Source: Gnetum montanum
Lineage: Eukaryota > Streptophyta > Gnetopsida > Gnetales > Gnetaceae
Length of the DNA: 64,000 nucleotides
Reading direction: 5' to 3'
Assembly (NCBI GenBank): GCA_015680685.1
Contig: MNCI01008020.1
Location: 4,701-68,700, forward strand
Below are positions 12,271-25,345 of the stretch, piece after piece. Numbering within the stretch: the first letter of the stretch is position 1; the number at the start of each line of letters is the position of its first letter. The position numbers were made by a program, and so were the translations under genes. The notes under the pieces were generated by a model that saw nothing but the letters and a program-made list of their open reading frames with translations, ran no database searches and was not told the DNA's origin.

Positions 12271-14814
12271 CTGTAATAAGATAATAAAAAATGAAAATTT
12301 GTAAAATGAAAACAATTAGAACGGAGAAAACAGCAGTAGTTTCTATATTCTTATAATGCTAGATTTGAAAATAGACGCTTCAAAAAATATCATTTTACAT
12401 ATAAATCTAAAATACTAATGAAGAAAATTTTTTCCAATAATACCAGTAATGGAACCATAGGGAAGGGCTGGTTATAGCTAACTTGCAAGAACCAGCGAAG
12501 GTGAGAGGATTGTCTTCTACTTATTGGTAAATAAAAGTTATTTATTATTAATACCTTCTGAAAAGATCTCTTAGTCAAGTCTTATTTAGTATATGTCTTT
12601 TGTTGTGCTAATGTCTAACATCCCATTTCTGGATTTTAACATCAAGCTCGTTAAAAGCTTGAAAAAATGCTTCAAACACATATAGAAGAAAGAAAATAAA
12701 AGAAAATTATTAAAAGCAAATGATAAAACAGGCAAAGAAGTTGTGGGGGTTCCTTGGGGTTGTCTTCTGAGAACACCATTGTGATAAGGCTAATAATATT
12801 TTAGGCTAGAGGAATGACCAGGTTCTCTTTGTCCTGCTGCACCTAACTACAACATTGCTAGGCCTATTTCTCAGGCCCCGCAACTCCATGTCAACACACC
12901 ATCTAAGTTACCAACTTAAATATAACTTAGATACTTTAGGTTAAGCCCCTAAAAGTTCTCCACTGCCATGTACCTTGCTACAACATGCTCTTTCATTAAA
13001 GGTTTTTTGACAAGTACAACACTGATGAAATGAACACACATGATTAAAAATCCTGATAAGATCAACACCCCATTTAGGATGGGCATCTTACAATCCATCC
13101 CTAAGAATCCAGGTTTTCCTCAAGCAACTCATCACTTACGGGTTGTTCACCCTGTCCATGCTCTTCATTTTCCTCATCCTGATCCTTATTTTCCTCCAGC
13201 TTGCTTGCACAAAAGTAATTATAATTAGTTATCATATCTTATAAAAACTTGATGATATGTTTTTAACAAATATTCTTTATTTTCCCAAGTCCCCAAACGA
13301 AAATTAGTCCACTCAAATTTGACCTCACTGATAGTACAATTGTGTAATTTTCTAATTAATTTATCTTTTATGGATACATGTTTCACATCAAAATTAACAT
13401 TTGACCTTAGGGGAATGTTACTTTAGTCTCACATTGGTATCATTCTGTGTTAGGAAACAGTTTATGATATGCTCAATCAATCTCAAAAGTCTTCTTCTTC
13501 TGTGACATAACAACATTATGGAGAATGAACCTAACAATGTAATTATGAAAGAATATAAACTATCATCCAACAGACACATCAATCCACAAGATTAAGAAAC
13601 CTTCAACAGTAACTGTAGAGTATGGAACAATATGATGGAAAACCTAAGAATGAAGAAATCGAGTGAAGCAATCAATATGGGAAAAGAAACAAGACTGCAA
13701 TGAAGTCAAAGCGAGTAAGTCCAATGGCAGTGTCCATCAAGCAAGAACAATCTATGAAGACATCGGAAAAATGGAGATTCATCCGTGAGCCAAAATGGAT
13801 GAAAAGAATCATCTAGAGGAGAAGGCCAATAGATAAGAAACACAAGTTCACTAGTATTAAGGATAGATATAATCTTGACCTGTAACACATTAGAAAGACA
13901 CATTGGGGCCAAGTCCCCTCATCCAGTAAAGTTCAAGATGTGATGGTAGCCTCAATCAGATTAGCTGAAGGAATGAACAAAACTCTGGGACAAAGAGCAA
14001 AACAAATTCTCATACAAACTATGTAGCTGTGATAAAAAAAAATTCTCAGAAAAAGATTGCAAATCAAATCTAAGATGGAGCCATGTAAGATTGTATAAAG
14101 GACGCAACTTTGGTGTGCTGCTGCAGGAAGCCAGAAATGAACAAGGCCAAATCAATAATATGATCAATGAATTAAAAGCCAACATAAAAATAACTTAGAC
14201 ATGTGTGCAGATTCTCAACAGAAGAAGATACTTCACCTAGCCTTGGTCTGCTAAAGTTCCATGACCAGCATGGAAAAACAGGAATTACCATAGCATAAAC
14301 TGAAGTTTTAAAATGTTAGAGGCCATCACCAACCTCTGCTAACAGAATTGTCGAACAAAATGGGAAGACAAGAGCTGCATTCACATAATCAATCAGGTAG
14401 GGAAAAACCAGAACCAAGCATTCCAGGACCCCTGATGTTCATAGATCTAGACATCAAGGAGAGGTATGACTTCAATGTCCTTTCTAAAGCTATGGATAAT
14501 GTTCCTCTAGTAGCTTTCTTTCAGTCACGAGAAAGAAAAGCTGTAAGAAATTAGGAATACAAGGATATCTAGAGGCAAGAGTTCACAAGGATAAAATAAT
14601 TCTAAAGCATAAGTTAAATGAATGCTTACGATCATACCGTAATGAACAAATTAAGTTGAAAAAAAAATTCAAATTATTAAATATGGATTCAAGGATTCAA
14701 ACCCTATCATCCAGGTGTTCAGTACAAAAATAATCAGTATAACAGATTTGCAATTAATTGTTTTGAATCTGTACATACTGAAGGAGAAGACTTGGATAGT
14801 GTTGAGTAAAGCAT

Positions 14815-16400
14815 GAATTTATGCCTACCTCTTTTACATCTCTTTCATGTTGTTTCTTTATGTTGTGTCATGTCATGTCATTAGAAGTTGTTTGAAGTCA
14901 TGGGTCCTAGGGGGTTAGAAGCGATGTATTTTCATGTTTCTTATGCCAAAAAAAAACACATAGGAAACAGAGCATGTCTAAAAGGAGAGAGAAGAGATTA
15001 ACGATCCTTCATGTGTGAGCATGCCAATTTTGGCAAAGCTTTCCCCTCTTCACAAGTATGAATAGGGGTGTACCCCCCATAAGTCCAAGGACCAGATACA
15101 AGCCAGAGTTCCGTGAGCTAGGGGGCCTCTCAAAATGCCCATTATAGTGAAGTGTGAACTGAATGAAAGCTCTCTCTTCTCCTTTCATTGAATGCATTCT
15201 TTTAATTCATCTTGTGCTAAATTCTCCTTAGTTTCAGCCCTCTCTCTCCTTTTCTCACATTCTCATAGCCATGAATTCTCATAATAGTTTAATCCTGCTA
15301 TTGTTCACTCACATTTTCTCACAAGCATTTTTCACACATTGATAGTCACAATTTCTCACAAGTTTATGTCAAGAGTCTCGCAAGGATTGCAAGTTTCTCA
15401 AATTAGGGCTGTCAAGTTTAGTCCCTTACATTTCTCTCACATTTTACATGTTTGATTGCATGTTTCAGTTGCATATTTATGATAGATGATGTTTTATGCA
15501 TGTTTCAAGGATTTGATGTTTGTGAATGCAAGGACAGATGAATTCCCTTGTTTAATTTGTCGGAAATAAGAGGTCCAATTTACCATTGAACTCTGACTTG
15601 TGTTTCTATCTTCAACTCATTTCCAAATTTGGAAGTTAGCAGGTCCTCTTTTGGAGTTTCTTGTTAACCCATAAAGTTTGGCTCAATTTTTCTATCAAGC
15701 TTGTTAAATTTTGCAATTGACAAGCTTTGGAGGCTTAAGGCATGAAGGATGCATGTTTCCATCTCAAGATTGGAATGCTAGAAGCCAGACTGCTCAAACA
15801 TTCTCAAAGATTCCCATGTTTTCATGTGACAGGCCTTTGTTCCCAATTCTACTTTGAAATTGATGTAATTCATCTTGGTAATGCCTCAAATCTGATGCCA
15901 ATAGGCTAAGTCACACATTTTGTGCCTTCTCTACCTTTTTCAGGGCCAGCTTTCCTTGTAAGTATCATCCCAAAATTGTTTCAGGTTGTTTTTCTTTTCA
16001 AGTTTCAGACCATGATCTCACCACAATTCGTGTTCTTTCAAACCACAACACCACCACAACTCATGATGAACCCAAGAAGTGACCACAACCTATGATCCAC
16101 TCGTAGTCCCTTGTAATTTGAAGTAGAAAGGAGTACATGAGCCAGACCGGCCACTATGACCCATCATCTAACACATGGTCTTCACCACGACCCTAAGTCA
16201 TGATTTACTTAGTTTTGAATTTTTCTCTGTTCGTAGGCCCATGACCTGACCACAACTCGTGGTCAATGACCACAACTATCCCACAACTTGTGGCCTCGTC
16301 AATTTTCAACATGAGTGACCTCTTCAACTCATAGTAGAATCATGGTCAGCATTTTTAAAGAATTTCAAAGTTTTGATTTCAAATCCAGGTAGCAGAGGAA
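14815..16400 (+). repeat. Copia-type LTR remnant related to the LTR at 3.8-5.0 kb
   Basis: The stretch has the same build as the copia LTR to the left, in the opposite direction: CATGTTTC-rich text followed by a dense run of CCACAACTCATGATC-like motifs at 16020-16330. A block near 16100 (GATCCACTCGTAG, then AATTTGAAGTA) aligns with the reverse complement of 3850-3900. No coding part is attached, so it may be a solo or broken LTR. Ends not resolved. Confidence 0.4.
15253..15290. repeat. Short duplicate of 10030-10068
   Basis: Both places contain CACATTCTCATAGCC followed by ATGAATTCTCATAATAGTTT without a mismatch, about 5.2 kb apart. This is probably a fragment of a dispersed repeat. Confidence 0.6.
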
Positions 16401-17270
16401 GACCTTATTTCCACTGCCCATCATAACAAATAGAAATCTCTACTCTTCATGAACCATATGTGGTGGTGGGCAAGATCATTGTGAACTATATATTTTGTGA
16501 AGATAAAACAATGTTATTAGGAGGCAAACTTGACATGGGTAAAGATATTGTTAACAAGGCAAATGAGCATATTGTTAAATGTTCCAAACATCATCATTAT
16601 CATCCTAACTTTTTCCAACAATACGAAAATTACAGAAGTCTGATTTCATATATTGTTGTTACGTGCATTTTAATTTATGGTTTTCCTTCTGATAAGATAC
16701 TTCAGAGGATACTGACAAGCCTATCATCCAAGCGACACATCAATTCACAAGGTTACATACCTTGACACATCTCAAGCCTCATTTCATAGTGGATTTCAAG
16801 TAACCATAGAATGTAAAACAATGTGAGGAAAAACTTATTAAGATGAACTCAAGTTAGGGAGTTGTGGTTACACCAACACCTACTTCTATTGGTAAGAACA
16901 ATATTTCCCTTGATAGTTTTATCTTACCTTTACTAGACATTGACACATAACCACAAATGAGGCATCTACTGTGAAATCCATTGACACATCTATAGTTAGT
17001 TAGGTTTCCAACCATTAGAAATACTCAGCCATTGACACATGTTTGTGAAAGCCTAACGAAGCAGTGTTCAGGCTTGAAAGATGTTTGGCCTGTTTGTTAT
17101 GTTGTGAGTTGCTGGATTTATTAAGAGCCCTATACTAGTTTCCCATGGTTTTGACCTTTTTGAGGATTTCCACATAAATCTTGGTATTCAATTTTCTGTT
17201 TTTATTTTCCTATGCTGGTCTATTTTTCCATTGTTTTATCACTATAGTGATCTGGTTTTTTGCTATTGCA

Positions 17271-17900
17271 TGGTATCAAAGTATGGGTTTCTTCTGGAGT
17301 GAGGGTTTTTCTTTTGTGAAATAGTGGTTCTCTTTCAGTACAGATTTGGTTTTCGTAGAGCATCTACAGATCATCTTATCAGCCTTAAAAATTGGGGTGG
17401 GTGAAAAATTCTCATGCAGGACACTCTAGAGCAAAAAGGCTGCAGTGTTTCCTTAAAGATGAACGCTGAAGCACAGAAAGATTCTGGGCTTCACAATGTT
17501 GCTTGGAAAATTGTGATCCTAGATAAAAAGTAAGACAAGTTGAATCAAATTGCTCTTTCACTGCTCAAACCCTGTCACTGTAACAACATTTTGAATGTAC
17601 ATACAATAGTTATGACAACACAATAGCTTTAGAAAAAGCTGAAAGACAAGTATGATCAGCCATCTATGATTAACAAATTTGTGGTGTTCTGTTAAGCACT
17701 TACAAGTAAGATGAAACAAGGGGTGAAGCTATTAAACCACATGGATGAGATGTAAAATATATTTTCATAAGATATTGCTAGACAAAATCACATGCCAAGC
17801 CTATTAGTAGGAGACTAAGAGCAAAGTTTAAAGGCATTGATTATTATTATGTGTAATGAAGGATCAAGAACATGCATTAGGAGTATATCATATTTAAGGA
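17271..17900 (+). pseudogene. Copia primer-binding site and gag fragment
   Basis: TGGTATCAAAGTATGGG at 17271-17287 resembles the initiator-Met primer site TGGTATCAGAGCCATGG. About 350 bp downstream, 17636-17760 encodes a copia gag-like segment (K-L-K-D-K-Y-D-Q, then K-M-K-Q-G-V-K-L-L-N-H-M) with several stops. The 5' LTR should end near 17268 (TTGCA); its start is uncertain. Several TTGACACAT copies occur at 16760-17040. The frame is too broken for expression. Confidence 0.55.
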
Positions 17901-18567
17901 TAGAATAATTACAGCTATTTGGGCAGCAACAGTATGCTTCTGTAAAATCAAGACTAGAGATTGACCCATGAGTTGGGCACTCTGATTTTTAAACATTGTA
18001 CATATTCATATAATGATATAACATCTCTCATGCTTTTACATTTTTCATTTTCCATACATGTATTATGTTTGTTAGAGGTTGTCACTGATATGGTTTTACT
18101 ACAAGCTATACACAAGAAGAAGCAGATTTAATGAAAGAAGATTGGAATCCAAAAGAGGAAGAACTCTAAAAGAAATGAGAATCAAATGAATCCATAAAAA
18201 ACAAACCTGTATCAACGACAACAAATTCTTCTGAACAAGATCAATAGCTATAGCTATTCCAATCGTAACTGCAGAAAATTCAAACTGTAACTGTGGCATT
18301 ACGATATCTCTTTCGAATTCCATGCAAACATCTAATTTCCCCTAGAAATAGAAATCTTTATCAATGAGCTGCAGCTCATTGATTAAGAATTGTGACTTAT
18401 GATCTACATGTGCACACCTGATTCCAATGGGCTACATAGAGATATAATGTTGTTTTACAAACTATCAATCAAATGTTTTTCCTGTTGTAGGGAAAAATTA
18501 TCATGCAAAGCAAGTCATGCCAATCAAAACATGCAAACTTGATGCAAAAACCAAGTTTATAAGGAGG

Positions 18568-18568
<1 letters not shown>

Positions 18569-18620
<52 letters not shown>
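18569..18620. repeat. (GA)n microsatellite, about 25 units
   Basis: An almost uninterrupted GA dinucleotide run in the leader intron. The Ser-Leu and Arg-Glu ORFs through it are artefacts of the repeat. Confidence 0.95.
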
Positions 18621-18624
<4 letters not shown>

Positions 18625-18755
18625 TGTTTCTTTTCTCTGTTCAAACAATGTGAGAGAGGTTGTGGTGGGGGTTGTTTCTTTTCTCTGTTCAAACAATGTT
18701 TTTGAGGGTTGTGGTGGGGGGTGTTTCTTTTCTCTGTTCAAACAATGTTTTTGAG
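18621..18755. repeat. Minisatellite, three units of about 48 bp
   Basis: Three units share TTTCTTTTCTCTGTTCAAAC followed by AATGT, separated by G-rich GTTGTGGTGGGGG text. They directly follow the GA run. The last two are nearly identical, which suggests recent expansion. Confidence 0.9.
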
Positions 18756-21608
18756 TTACCTTCAATGGACATTGTGCAGCATTTCCCTTCAGATTCCTGG
18801 TTCCTTGCAAAGATTTCCATCTTTTCTATCAAATAAACTAACTTTTCATGTTTTGACACAACTGCTTTGCATATGGTATATTGCACACATAAATGTTGCT
18901 TACAGAACTTGCCAAAAAATTGATGGTTAATTTACCAGTGTTATGAACTTCTTTGTTCACCACCATGTGGTTCTCATAGCATGCAAATAGACTCATAATT
19001 CTAATGTCAGTGTTTGAGAACACATGTTTCCTGTTTTGTTGACCTCCTGAATTTTCTTATATCTGAAAGGTTTGAAAATGAGAAACACATTTCTTTTGAA
19101 AAAAATCCTAGAAAGAAAACTATATCCACCCTTTTCAATATTCATCATCCATGTTTCGTTAAGACAGACCTTCAAAAGAGAGAGAAGCCACTTTATTTGG
19201 CAAAAGGAATAGAATATACACAGCCAACTGCTTACAACAAGCTGCCTAACTTTCAGAAATTGACATCATGAATACCACATGTTTAATCAATATCCAACAC
19301 TGCAACATTGTAAAATAGTTGAAAAGGCCATGGCAAAATATATACGATTTGCTATTACAGTTTTAATGCTAGCATAATTGATGTATCATGCTGAGCATGC
19401 CACCTAAAAAGGTTAGGCTTTTGCTCAACTACCAACGCTCCCAGGACACTACTTGGTAGGTTGAGCATAAAGGCTCCAGGTGATGATCCTTTTCTTATAT
19501 TTTCTGTATCTTTCATAGCATGCAAAAACAATTCGTTTTCTCCACAAGCCAAGATAAATGTAAAAATGTTGCTAATGTTGTACAGGCTAGGTCATCTTAC
19601 TAGACTATGACTTTGTGCTAGAATCCCAAATCAAAACCCAGTAGTTATATAAAAGCAAACTCATGAGGAAAAAAATTACAAGGGTTTTGTTTTGACTGGC
19701 AGAACAACCATTTCTACAGATATGCCTATTGCAGACTTGCAGAATGTGCAGTAGTGGAACGGCAACACCATATAGTTCCATCTACATATTTTATATCATC
19801 TCTGCATCCTTCAAAACTTTAGTTTCTGGATATCTGCACACGCTATCACTGATGTAGGCTATTTCCACTCCAACTGTTTGAGTTTGTCTGGCTTTCACTT
19901 TGAATGATTGATCATTTTTTGCACAACTGTTTAAATTTCCGTGTAACCAAAGGCTGAGTTGAATGTTTATCAATTTTTTACAATGTTTGAAATATCGTCA
20001 TGGTATAGTGTATCAGCATATCCTTCCCATTTTTTAAGTTTCCTTTATATAATTTCATTTTATCAATGCTTCATTCTTGTTTCCAAGGAACCCTAACATT
20101 CAAAAATGAAAATATTATTTTGTTGAACAAACAATCATCACTGTTACCAACACTCACCATTTTTACTAGCATATGTAGCTCTGCCCAGCCAAACACCCAT
20201 GAAATTTACATTTTCCTTTAAATCTTTTAAAAACACTTCACCATTCATGTAGAAAAGTTCTGCAGATTCATTCATGACTTTCCTACATATGTAATGAGTA
20301 GTATGCTATTGAAACTTTAAATAGTGATGAAGTATGTTGAACTTTCAACCTATAACGAGATTCTCATTTGTGCTTATATTTATGAATTCATACTCTCTTA
20401 TATCTTGCCTTTAATGTTTGAGGAATGTAAATTTTGCAAATTATAATGAAAAAACTGTAAAAGTTTTGGCACTCTAGCGAACTTTTCAACTTGGCAACTC
20501 ACTGCCAACTAAATGCCCCCTAACTAACCAAATCATCAACAAATGACAACCTTACTTTGCCAAAATGGCAAGTTTTTTACTTTTGAAACTTTCAGACATT
20601 ATGAAAGGAAATGTGGAAGAACAAAAGAATCATAAACAGTCAAATCAAAGGAATGACTATTAGTACTAGCACGAGAATAAGCTGACATTAGCAGCTACTC
20701 AACGAGAAGGTATGTAACAACAACAAACATGCATGAGAAAATATTTAGGTTCAAGTACTGCACAAAATGGGAAGAAAACGAAAAACAGAAAAGAGAGTGA
20801 AGCGATGGTCTACAATGTGATAAATGCAAAATTCCTACTGGCAGCTATGACTGGATTTTAAATTCATGGTGTTTCCATCATCCTTGTAAGGATAAACATC
20901 TTTCAGCATTTAGAAATGAAAGACTTACGAAAAGCATTAGAGATGAAGCAAGGTACGGCTTAAAGCCATGGGCACAGCAGATCTCATATTAAGTGATGCC
21001 AAGTGCACGGAGATAACATCTACCCTTGAAGTTTGGCTTATAATTTAATATCAGTTGGGCAACTCACACACATGGGTTTTAAAATTGAATTTAGCAGAAA
21101 AATATGCATCATAAAGAAGCATGGAGAAATCACATTTGTTGTATGAATATGGAACAGTAAAATCTATGGATTACTATAATTGATGATGAATTAACAAAAT
21201 AAATTGCAAAGCCACCAACGGAAAAAGATTTGTTGTATGTTAAATCTGGATATGGCAATCATCACTTTTTACAGGAAATAAAAAAGATTAAAAGAGAGAA
21301 GGAACAGGTATACAAGAAAAATATCAGGGAGTTGCAATATTCCTAAGATTTAAGGTTCATCAAAGCAAGGAGCACCACATTTTTCTCATAGAACGCAGGA
21401 GATTTAATAAGGAAATTTTATCTACTTAGTCCCAATCCAACCCCAATACCTTGCACTTATGATTTTAAAAAGCAGCAAGTTGTCAAAAAGTGAAAGATTG
21501 AACCCTTGTGCATACTCACTCCAGACCAAATCTAAAGTTCTTAGTATTGTCTCATTATTCATGGCTGATCCAAATGATAAACACCTGAGGTTAGCCAAAA
21601 AAAAATAA

Positions 21609-21857
21609 TTGACATATACCGGGGCCATATTAGATGAAAGGCTGCAATTTAAAAAAGATCAAAATGCTCGGTTTCTCTACAATGATGATGACTTAGGAGG
21701 AGATGCAAATGACAAGAAATTCACTTCAAAAGTAATATTGTTTTATGGCCTATATATGTTTTCATGGAAATCTTGCGAGCAGCAATTCACAGCTCTCTCT
21801 TCAACTAAATCTAAATACATAGTGATTTCTGAAGCGTCAACTCAATTATGTGGATAA
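21609..21857 (+). pseudogene. Copia RNase H C-terminal fragment
   Basis: Eighty-two codons with D-D-L-G-G-D, then F-S-W-K-S, Q-Q-F-T-A-L-S-S-T-K-S-K-Y, the C-terminal copia RNase H pattern (usually W-A-G-D, S-W-K-S-K-K-Q, A-L-S-S-T-E-A-E-Y). Two catalytic-type positions have changed: Asp replaces Trp before the glycines, and S-T-K-S-K replaces S-T-E-A-E. It may belong to the same broken copia element as the gag at 17.4 kb. No reverse transcriptase was seen between them. Confidence 0.65.
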
Positions 21858-22337
21858 TCAAGATTTACAAATAATTTCAGTTGCAAACATAAAATACATA
21901 TGCCATTGTATTTTGTATTTTTATAATGTTTTGGCCATTAACTGGCCGAAGTGCCAGTTGCACAGAAACGCTTTGATTTGAAAGATAACTACATCAAGGA
22001 GACAGAAAAATAAATCGGTAATTCTGCACTCTACATCAGGGATTAAATTCTACACAACAGCTTCGCAATTTGCAAATAAAAACCAAATTTCGAATTTCGT
22101 AAACCCTGCAGGACTAAGATATAACAAATTCCAATACTTTACGCTGAAAATTGCATCCAATTCGCATCATGTCACTTACACTAAAATTTTGCTAAATACA
22201 AATTTTAATCCCAAAGCGAATGAAAACAAGAGATGAAGTCGGTGATCGAAGCAACGATTGCGGAACCTCGTGGAAAATTACAGGAACGATAACGGCACAA
22301 TCATAAGAATGAAATCAACGATTTTATTTCTAACCTG

Positions 22338-22440
22338 GCGAAATTCAAATAAACGTTAACCGAGGCCTGATAACCCTAATTGAACCTTGGTGCTCGACTT
22401 CTGCGATCAATTCAACGACGAAAGATTATAGAGGGAGGAA
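22338..22440 (-). promoter_or_regulatory. Probable SERINC promoter (TATA) and 5'-UTR exon
   Basis: On the minus strand CCCTCTATAATC (about 22436-22424) reads as a TATA element, followed about 90 bases later by a donor-like GCCAG/GTTAG at 22338/22337. The text between is pyrimidine-rich and typical of plant leaders. Joined to the acceptor at 12271 it gives a non-coding first exon. This rests on signals only; a start close to 12.3 kb is the alternative. The stretch 22441-22835 holds nothing else that I recognise. Confidence 0.35.
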
Positions 22441-23721
22441 AAGTATCAGCCGAATTTGTCGAATTTGTATGGAAATACAGTTTTCAAGCCACTTTTCTAT
22501 GATCCATTTCGATGGCCCCGTCAGCTTCGTTCGGTCCGGTCTGACAACAAAAAACACGTTTGATGCCCCATATTTTTAATTGCCCTTTTACCTTGTCCTA
22601 AAATATCGCTCTTCAGAGTTTCTCGTAGAAGACGCGTTCCCTAACCTTTATCTACCTTAAATATTGTTGACGCGTGATGTATTCATCAACAATGCCTTCA
22701 CCCAATTGTTGGGTTCAAAGCTTGTTACCTTTGACCGGAAAGCTTATTTTTGGTCAAGAGGTTAAGTTTCTATCCTAACTATATTTAACATTAAATTATA
22801 TTTCATTCATAATGCATTAAAGATCTAACCCTAAATTATATTGGGTGCATAGGTGTGTGGTTCAGCACCATCCTTGAGTCTGAAACTAGCTGAATGTTCT
22901 AAAGTGGACCCAAGATGAACTATATCTCAACATTCACAACACCTGCACATACAACATAAGTGGACATAGCACATTAGTCCACGAGTTAGAAGTGTAGTGA
23001 GTACACGTCATGAAATCATATAAGCAATAGCACCAACGTGATACAAACACATGACCATAGCAAGCACAAATAACCACATAATAGGCACCGTAACCTAGAA
23101 TAGTTAAGATGCATTCCAACTCTAACACAACTAGTCCTAAGCCCTAATCCGAAGAGAAGGGTGATGGCACATGCATTAAAGCCAAAGCTCTTTCGCAAGC
23201 CTACATATCCTTATGACATAGTAACAAAGGAATCATGGCCATGGAGTTATTTGGTGATAGTTATAATAGCATGGAAGCCATAGGATCTCTAGACTTCCCC
23301 GACCCTCATTCTAGAGGAGAATGACCTTTGATCCAACAACAAGGCATGCTTCCTACACTCTCCCCTTGAAAGAAGTATCATCATCAAAGCTTAAGTTTTT
23401 GTTTATACACAACTTCAAATGTGGAGAGTACATTGGATATCAAGGATATTGAACAACTTAAAATCCATGTGATAATTATAGATAAGAACGTTCAATAGCT
23501 AAGGTAATCCATCGTAAAGCACAAATGTTGAACTCAACTTTACATCTAATCAAGGCTTAAAGATGCTCATGCAACCCAGGTCAAGTTAAAAAGGACTTGC
23601 CCTTCAATAAATACTAACCTTTCCACCTTGAGCAAGACTCGCTTAAAATGAGAATCATTTTCTACACTTTGTAGTAATATAAATGTGTAATCTTCTAGAG
23701 GCACTCATTCCTCCATCTCCA

Positions 23722-23940
23722 ATCCTGTGCTTGATACTTAGAGTCACAATCCTGTGCTTCTTGCTCGAAGTCATAGTCACAATCCTATGTTTCCTACTCA
23801 AAGACATAATCACTATCCTTTGCTACCTTCTCAAAGTCACAATCATAATCCTATGCTTCCTACTTGGAGTCACAGTTACAATCCTATGCTTCCTACTTGA
23901 AGACACAATCAAGACATTATATTGCATACTCAGAGTTTTC
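23722..23940. repeat. Minisatellite inside the small LTR element, about six units
   Basis: About six units of roughly 36 bp carry variants of CACAATCCTATGCTTCCTAC followed by TCAAAGT. They yield a hydrophobic repeated reading frame on the plus strand, which I treat as a by-product. Confidence 0.8.
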
Positions 23941-24406
23941 ATTAAGAATATGTACTCCCTTCTTAGAGTTACTCCATCATACTTTCTCTCTCTCCATTCA
24001 CTTACTCACACAAACACTTGTTTTTATCTTTCTTCTTCTTCTTTTTTTTTTATTACAGAATCAATTCATGAAGGAAGCAGTGGTATTAGATCCACCATAT
24101 TCTACTCCTATTGGCACTTATTGCCCTGTTTGAACACTAGATCCTTCATCTTATACTAAGGTGGTCATGCCCTTATGTACCTACTACATGAAGACCAAAA
24201 GTCTTATCTCTTACTCTTAGTCATCCCTATTGGAGATGATCCTTTCTTCAAGACTTATTACTCTCTTTGTTGCTCTCGAGTGACTATTTCATTACACCCT
24301 TGTCACTCCCTATTAGTTTGACTATTTCATTACACTCTCCAAGTCACTCCACCCAATTCCTTAGCATACAGTTTTGAGTTAGGTTAAGTTTGTGTTTGGT
24401 GGTAAA

Positions 24407-24796
24407 TCACAACTTTGGTAGGAAAGGAACTTCCATCGAATCAACCAACTCTTGAATCCTATGAATCTTTTCTACCATGGGTAGACTATGCATGATGATG
24501 GTGTCTACTTGTAATAATTGGTCCCATAGTTCTTGCATATTTCTAGGAGATTCATCAATATCTTTCTCATTGGTCATTTCTACATCCTCGTTCTTATGCA
24601 CACCCTCGTATACATTCATATTGTTGTGCACCTCCTCGTGCATATGACTAACCTGCCTATCATCTCCAACTGATCCATTGTAAGGATTAGAACTAGGATG
24701 AATAATATTGAGATTTTTACTTTCGTTGCTCTTCCTTTCGTATACAATAGTGGCATATGAATCACGAACTACCACCAACCTCAAACCATAAACCAT
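24407..24796 (-). CDS. 129-codon ORF of the small LTR element, function unknown
   Basis: This is the only sizeable frame inside the small LTR element. Its ATG (24796) lies inside the primer-type site (AGCCATGG), so there is almost no leader. The product is acidic, His- and Asn-rich in the middle (H-M-H-E-E-V-H-N-N-M-N-V), with a Leu-rich C-terminal part. No zinc knuckle, gag core or protease motif is seen. It may be a relic of a gag N-terminus or a chance frame. Confidence 0.35.
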   Translation of the reverse strand: MVYGLRLVVVRDSYATIVYERKSNESKNLNIIHPSSNPYNGSVGDDRQVSHMHEEVHNNMNVYEGVHKNEDVEMTNEKDIDESPRNMQELWDQLLQVDTIIMHSLPMVEKIHRIQELVDSMEVPFLPKL

Positions 24797-24809
24797 GGCT
24801 CTAGTACCA
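24793..24809 (-). other. Primer-binding site of the small LTR element
   Basis: The minus strand reads TGGTACTAGAGCCATGG, close to the initiator-Met tRNA complement TGGTATCAGAGCCATGG. It begins seven bases after the right LTR. Confidence 0.65.
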
Positions 24810-25345
24810 AGTAAAATGACATTGCTTTGGAGAAGTACTATTCAACATAACTCTTAGATTTGAAACTAGCCAAGTATTCCAAAGTAGATCCAAGATGAAC
24901 TGCACCTCAATGTTCATAGCACTTGCATGCCCATCATAAGTTTACGTAACACATTAGTTCATAAGTTAGGAGCCTAGCAAGTATGCCTCATAAAATCATA
25001 TAAGTAATAGAAACAACATGACGTACACACATACACAATCACAACAAGCAAAAGCAACCATATAATAGATATCGTTCCCCTAGAAGAGCTAAAATGCATT
25101 CCTACTCTAACACATCTAGTCGTAAGTCCTACTTCCAAGAGAATAGAAGTGGCTCAAGCATTAAAGCCAAAGCTCATTTACAAGCCTACATCTTCTTATG
25201 ACGTAGTACACAAAGGAATTAGGGCCATCTAGTTCTTTGGTGATGGTTACAATAACATCGAATCCATGAGGATCTCTACACTTCTTTGGCCCCTATTCTA
25301 AAGGGAAATAACCTTCAACACACCAACAATGCATGTTTTTCTATA

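Larger units (their letters stand above)
12271..22337 (-). other. Likely leader intron of the SERINC gene, about 10 kb
   Basis: Between the predicted acceptor at 12271 and the predicted donor at 22337 there is no host coding exon that I can support. It holds a copia LTR remnant (14815-16400), copia gag and RNase H fragments (17271-17900, 21609-21857) and simple repeats (18569-18755). The block at about 13560-13660 resembles 16715-16830 (shared TATCATCCAA and ACACATCAAT), a dispersed repeat. The stretches 12280-13400, 13700-14800 and 19000-21600 show only short unrelated ORFs. Confidence 0.4.
22836..25345 (-). mobile_element. Small non-autonomous LTR element, about 2.5 kb
   Basis: Two direct repeats, 22836-23357 and 24817-25345, of about 520 bp flank roughly 1.46 kb. 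They share several blocks, for example TGAAACTAGC near 22881 against 24861, and AAATCATATAAG near 23013 against 24986, but are clearly diverged. On the minus strand a primer-type site follows the right repeat and a purine tract AAGGGGAGAG (near 23358-23367) precedes the left repeat, so the element reads leftwards. The internal part has one 129-codon frame and a minisatellite and no pol. No 5-bp target duplication was found. LTR ends are approximate. Confidence 0.6.

Noticed and set aside
18469-18810. Ser-Leu and Arg-Glu rich frames
   Set aside because: Translations of the GA microsatellite and the adjoining minisatellite.
21609-21857. Small host gene near the SERINC promoter
   Set aside because: The pattern is copia RNase H, and the frame has no start context or partner exons.
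23683-24159. Hydrophobic 158-codon frame on the plus strand
   Set aside because: It is built from the 36-bp tandem repeat inside the small LTR element; the repeated peptide mirrors the DNA repeat and there is no homology or gene context.
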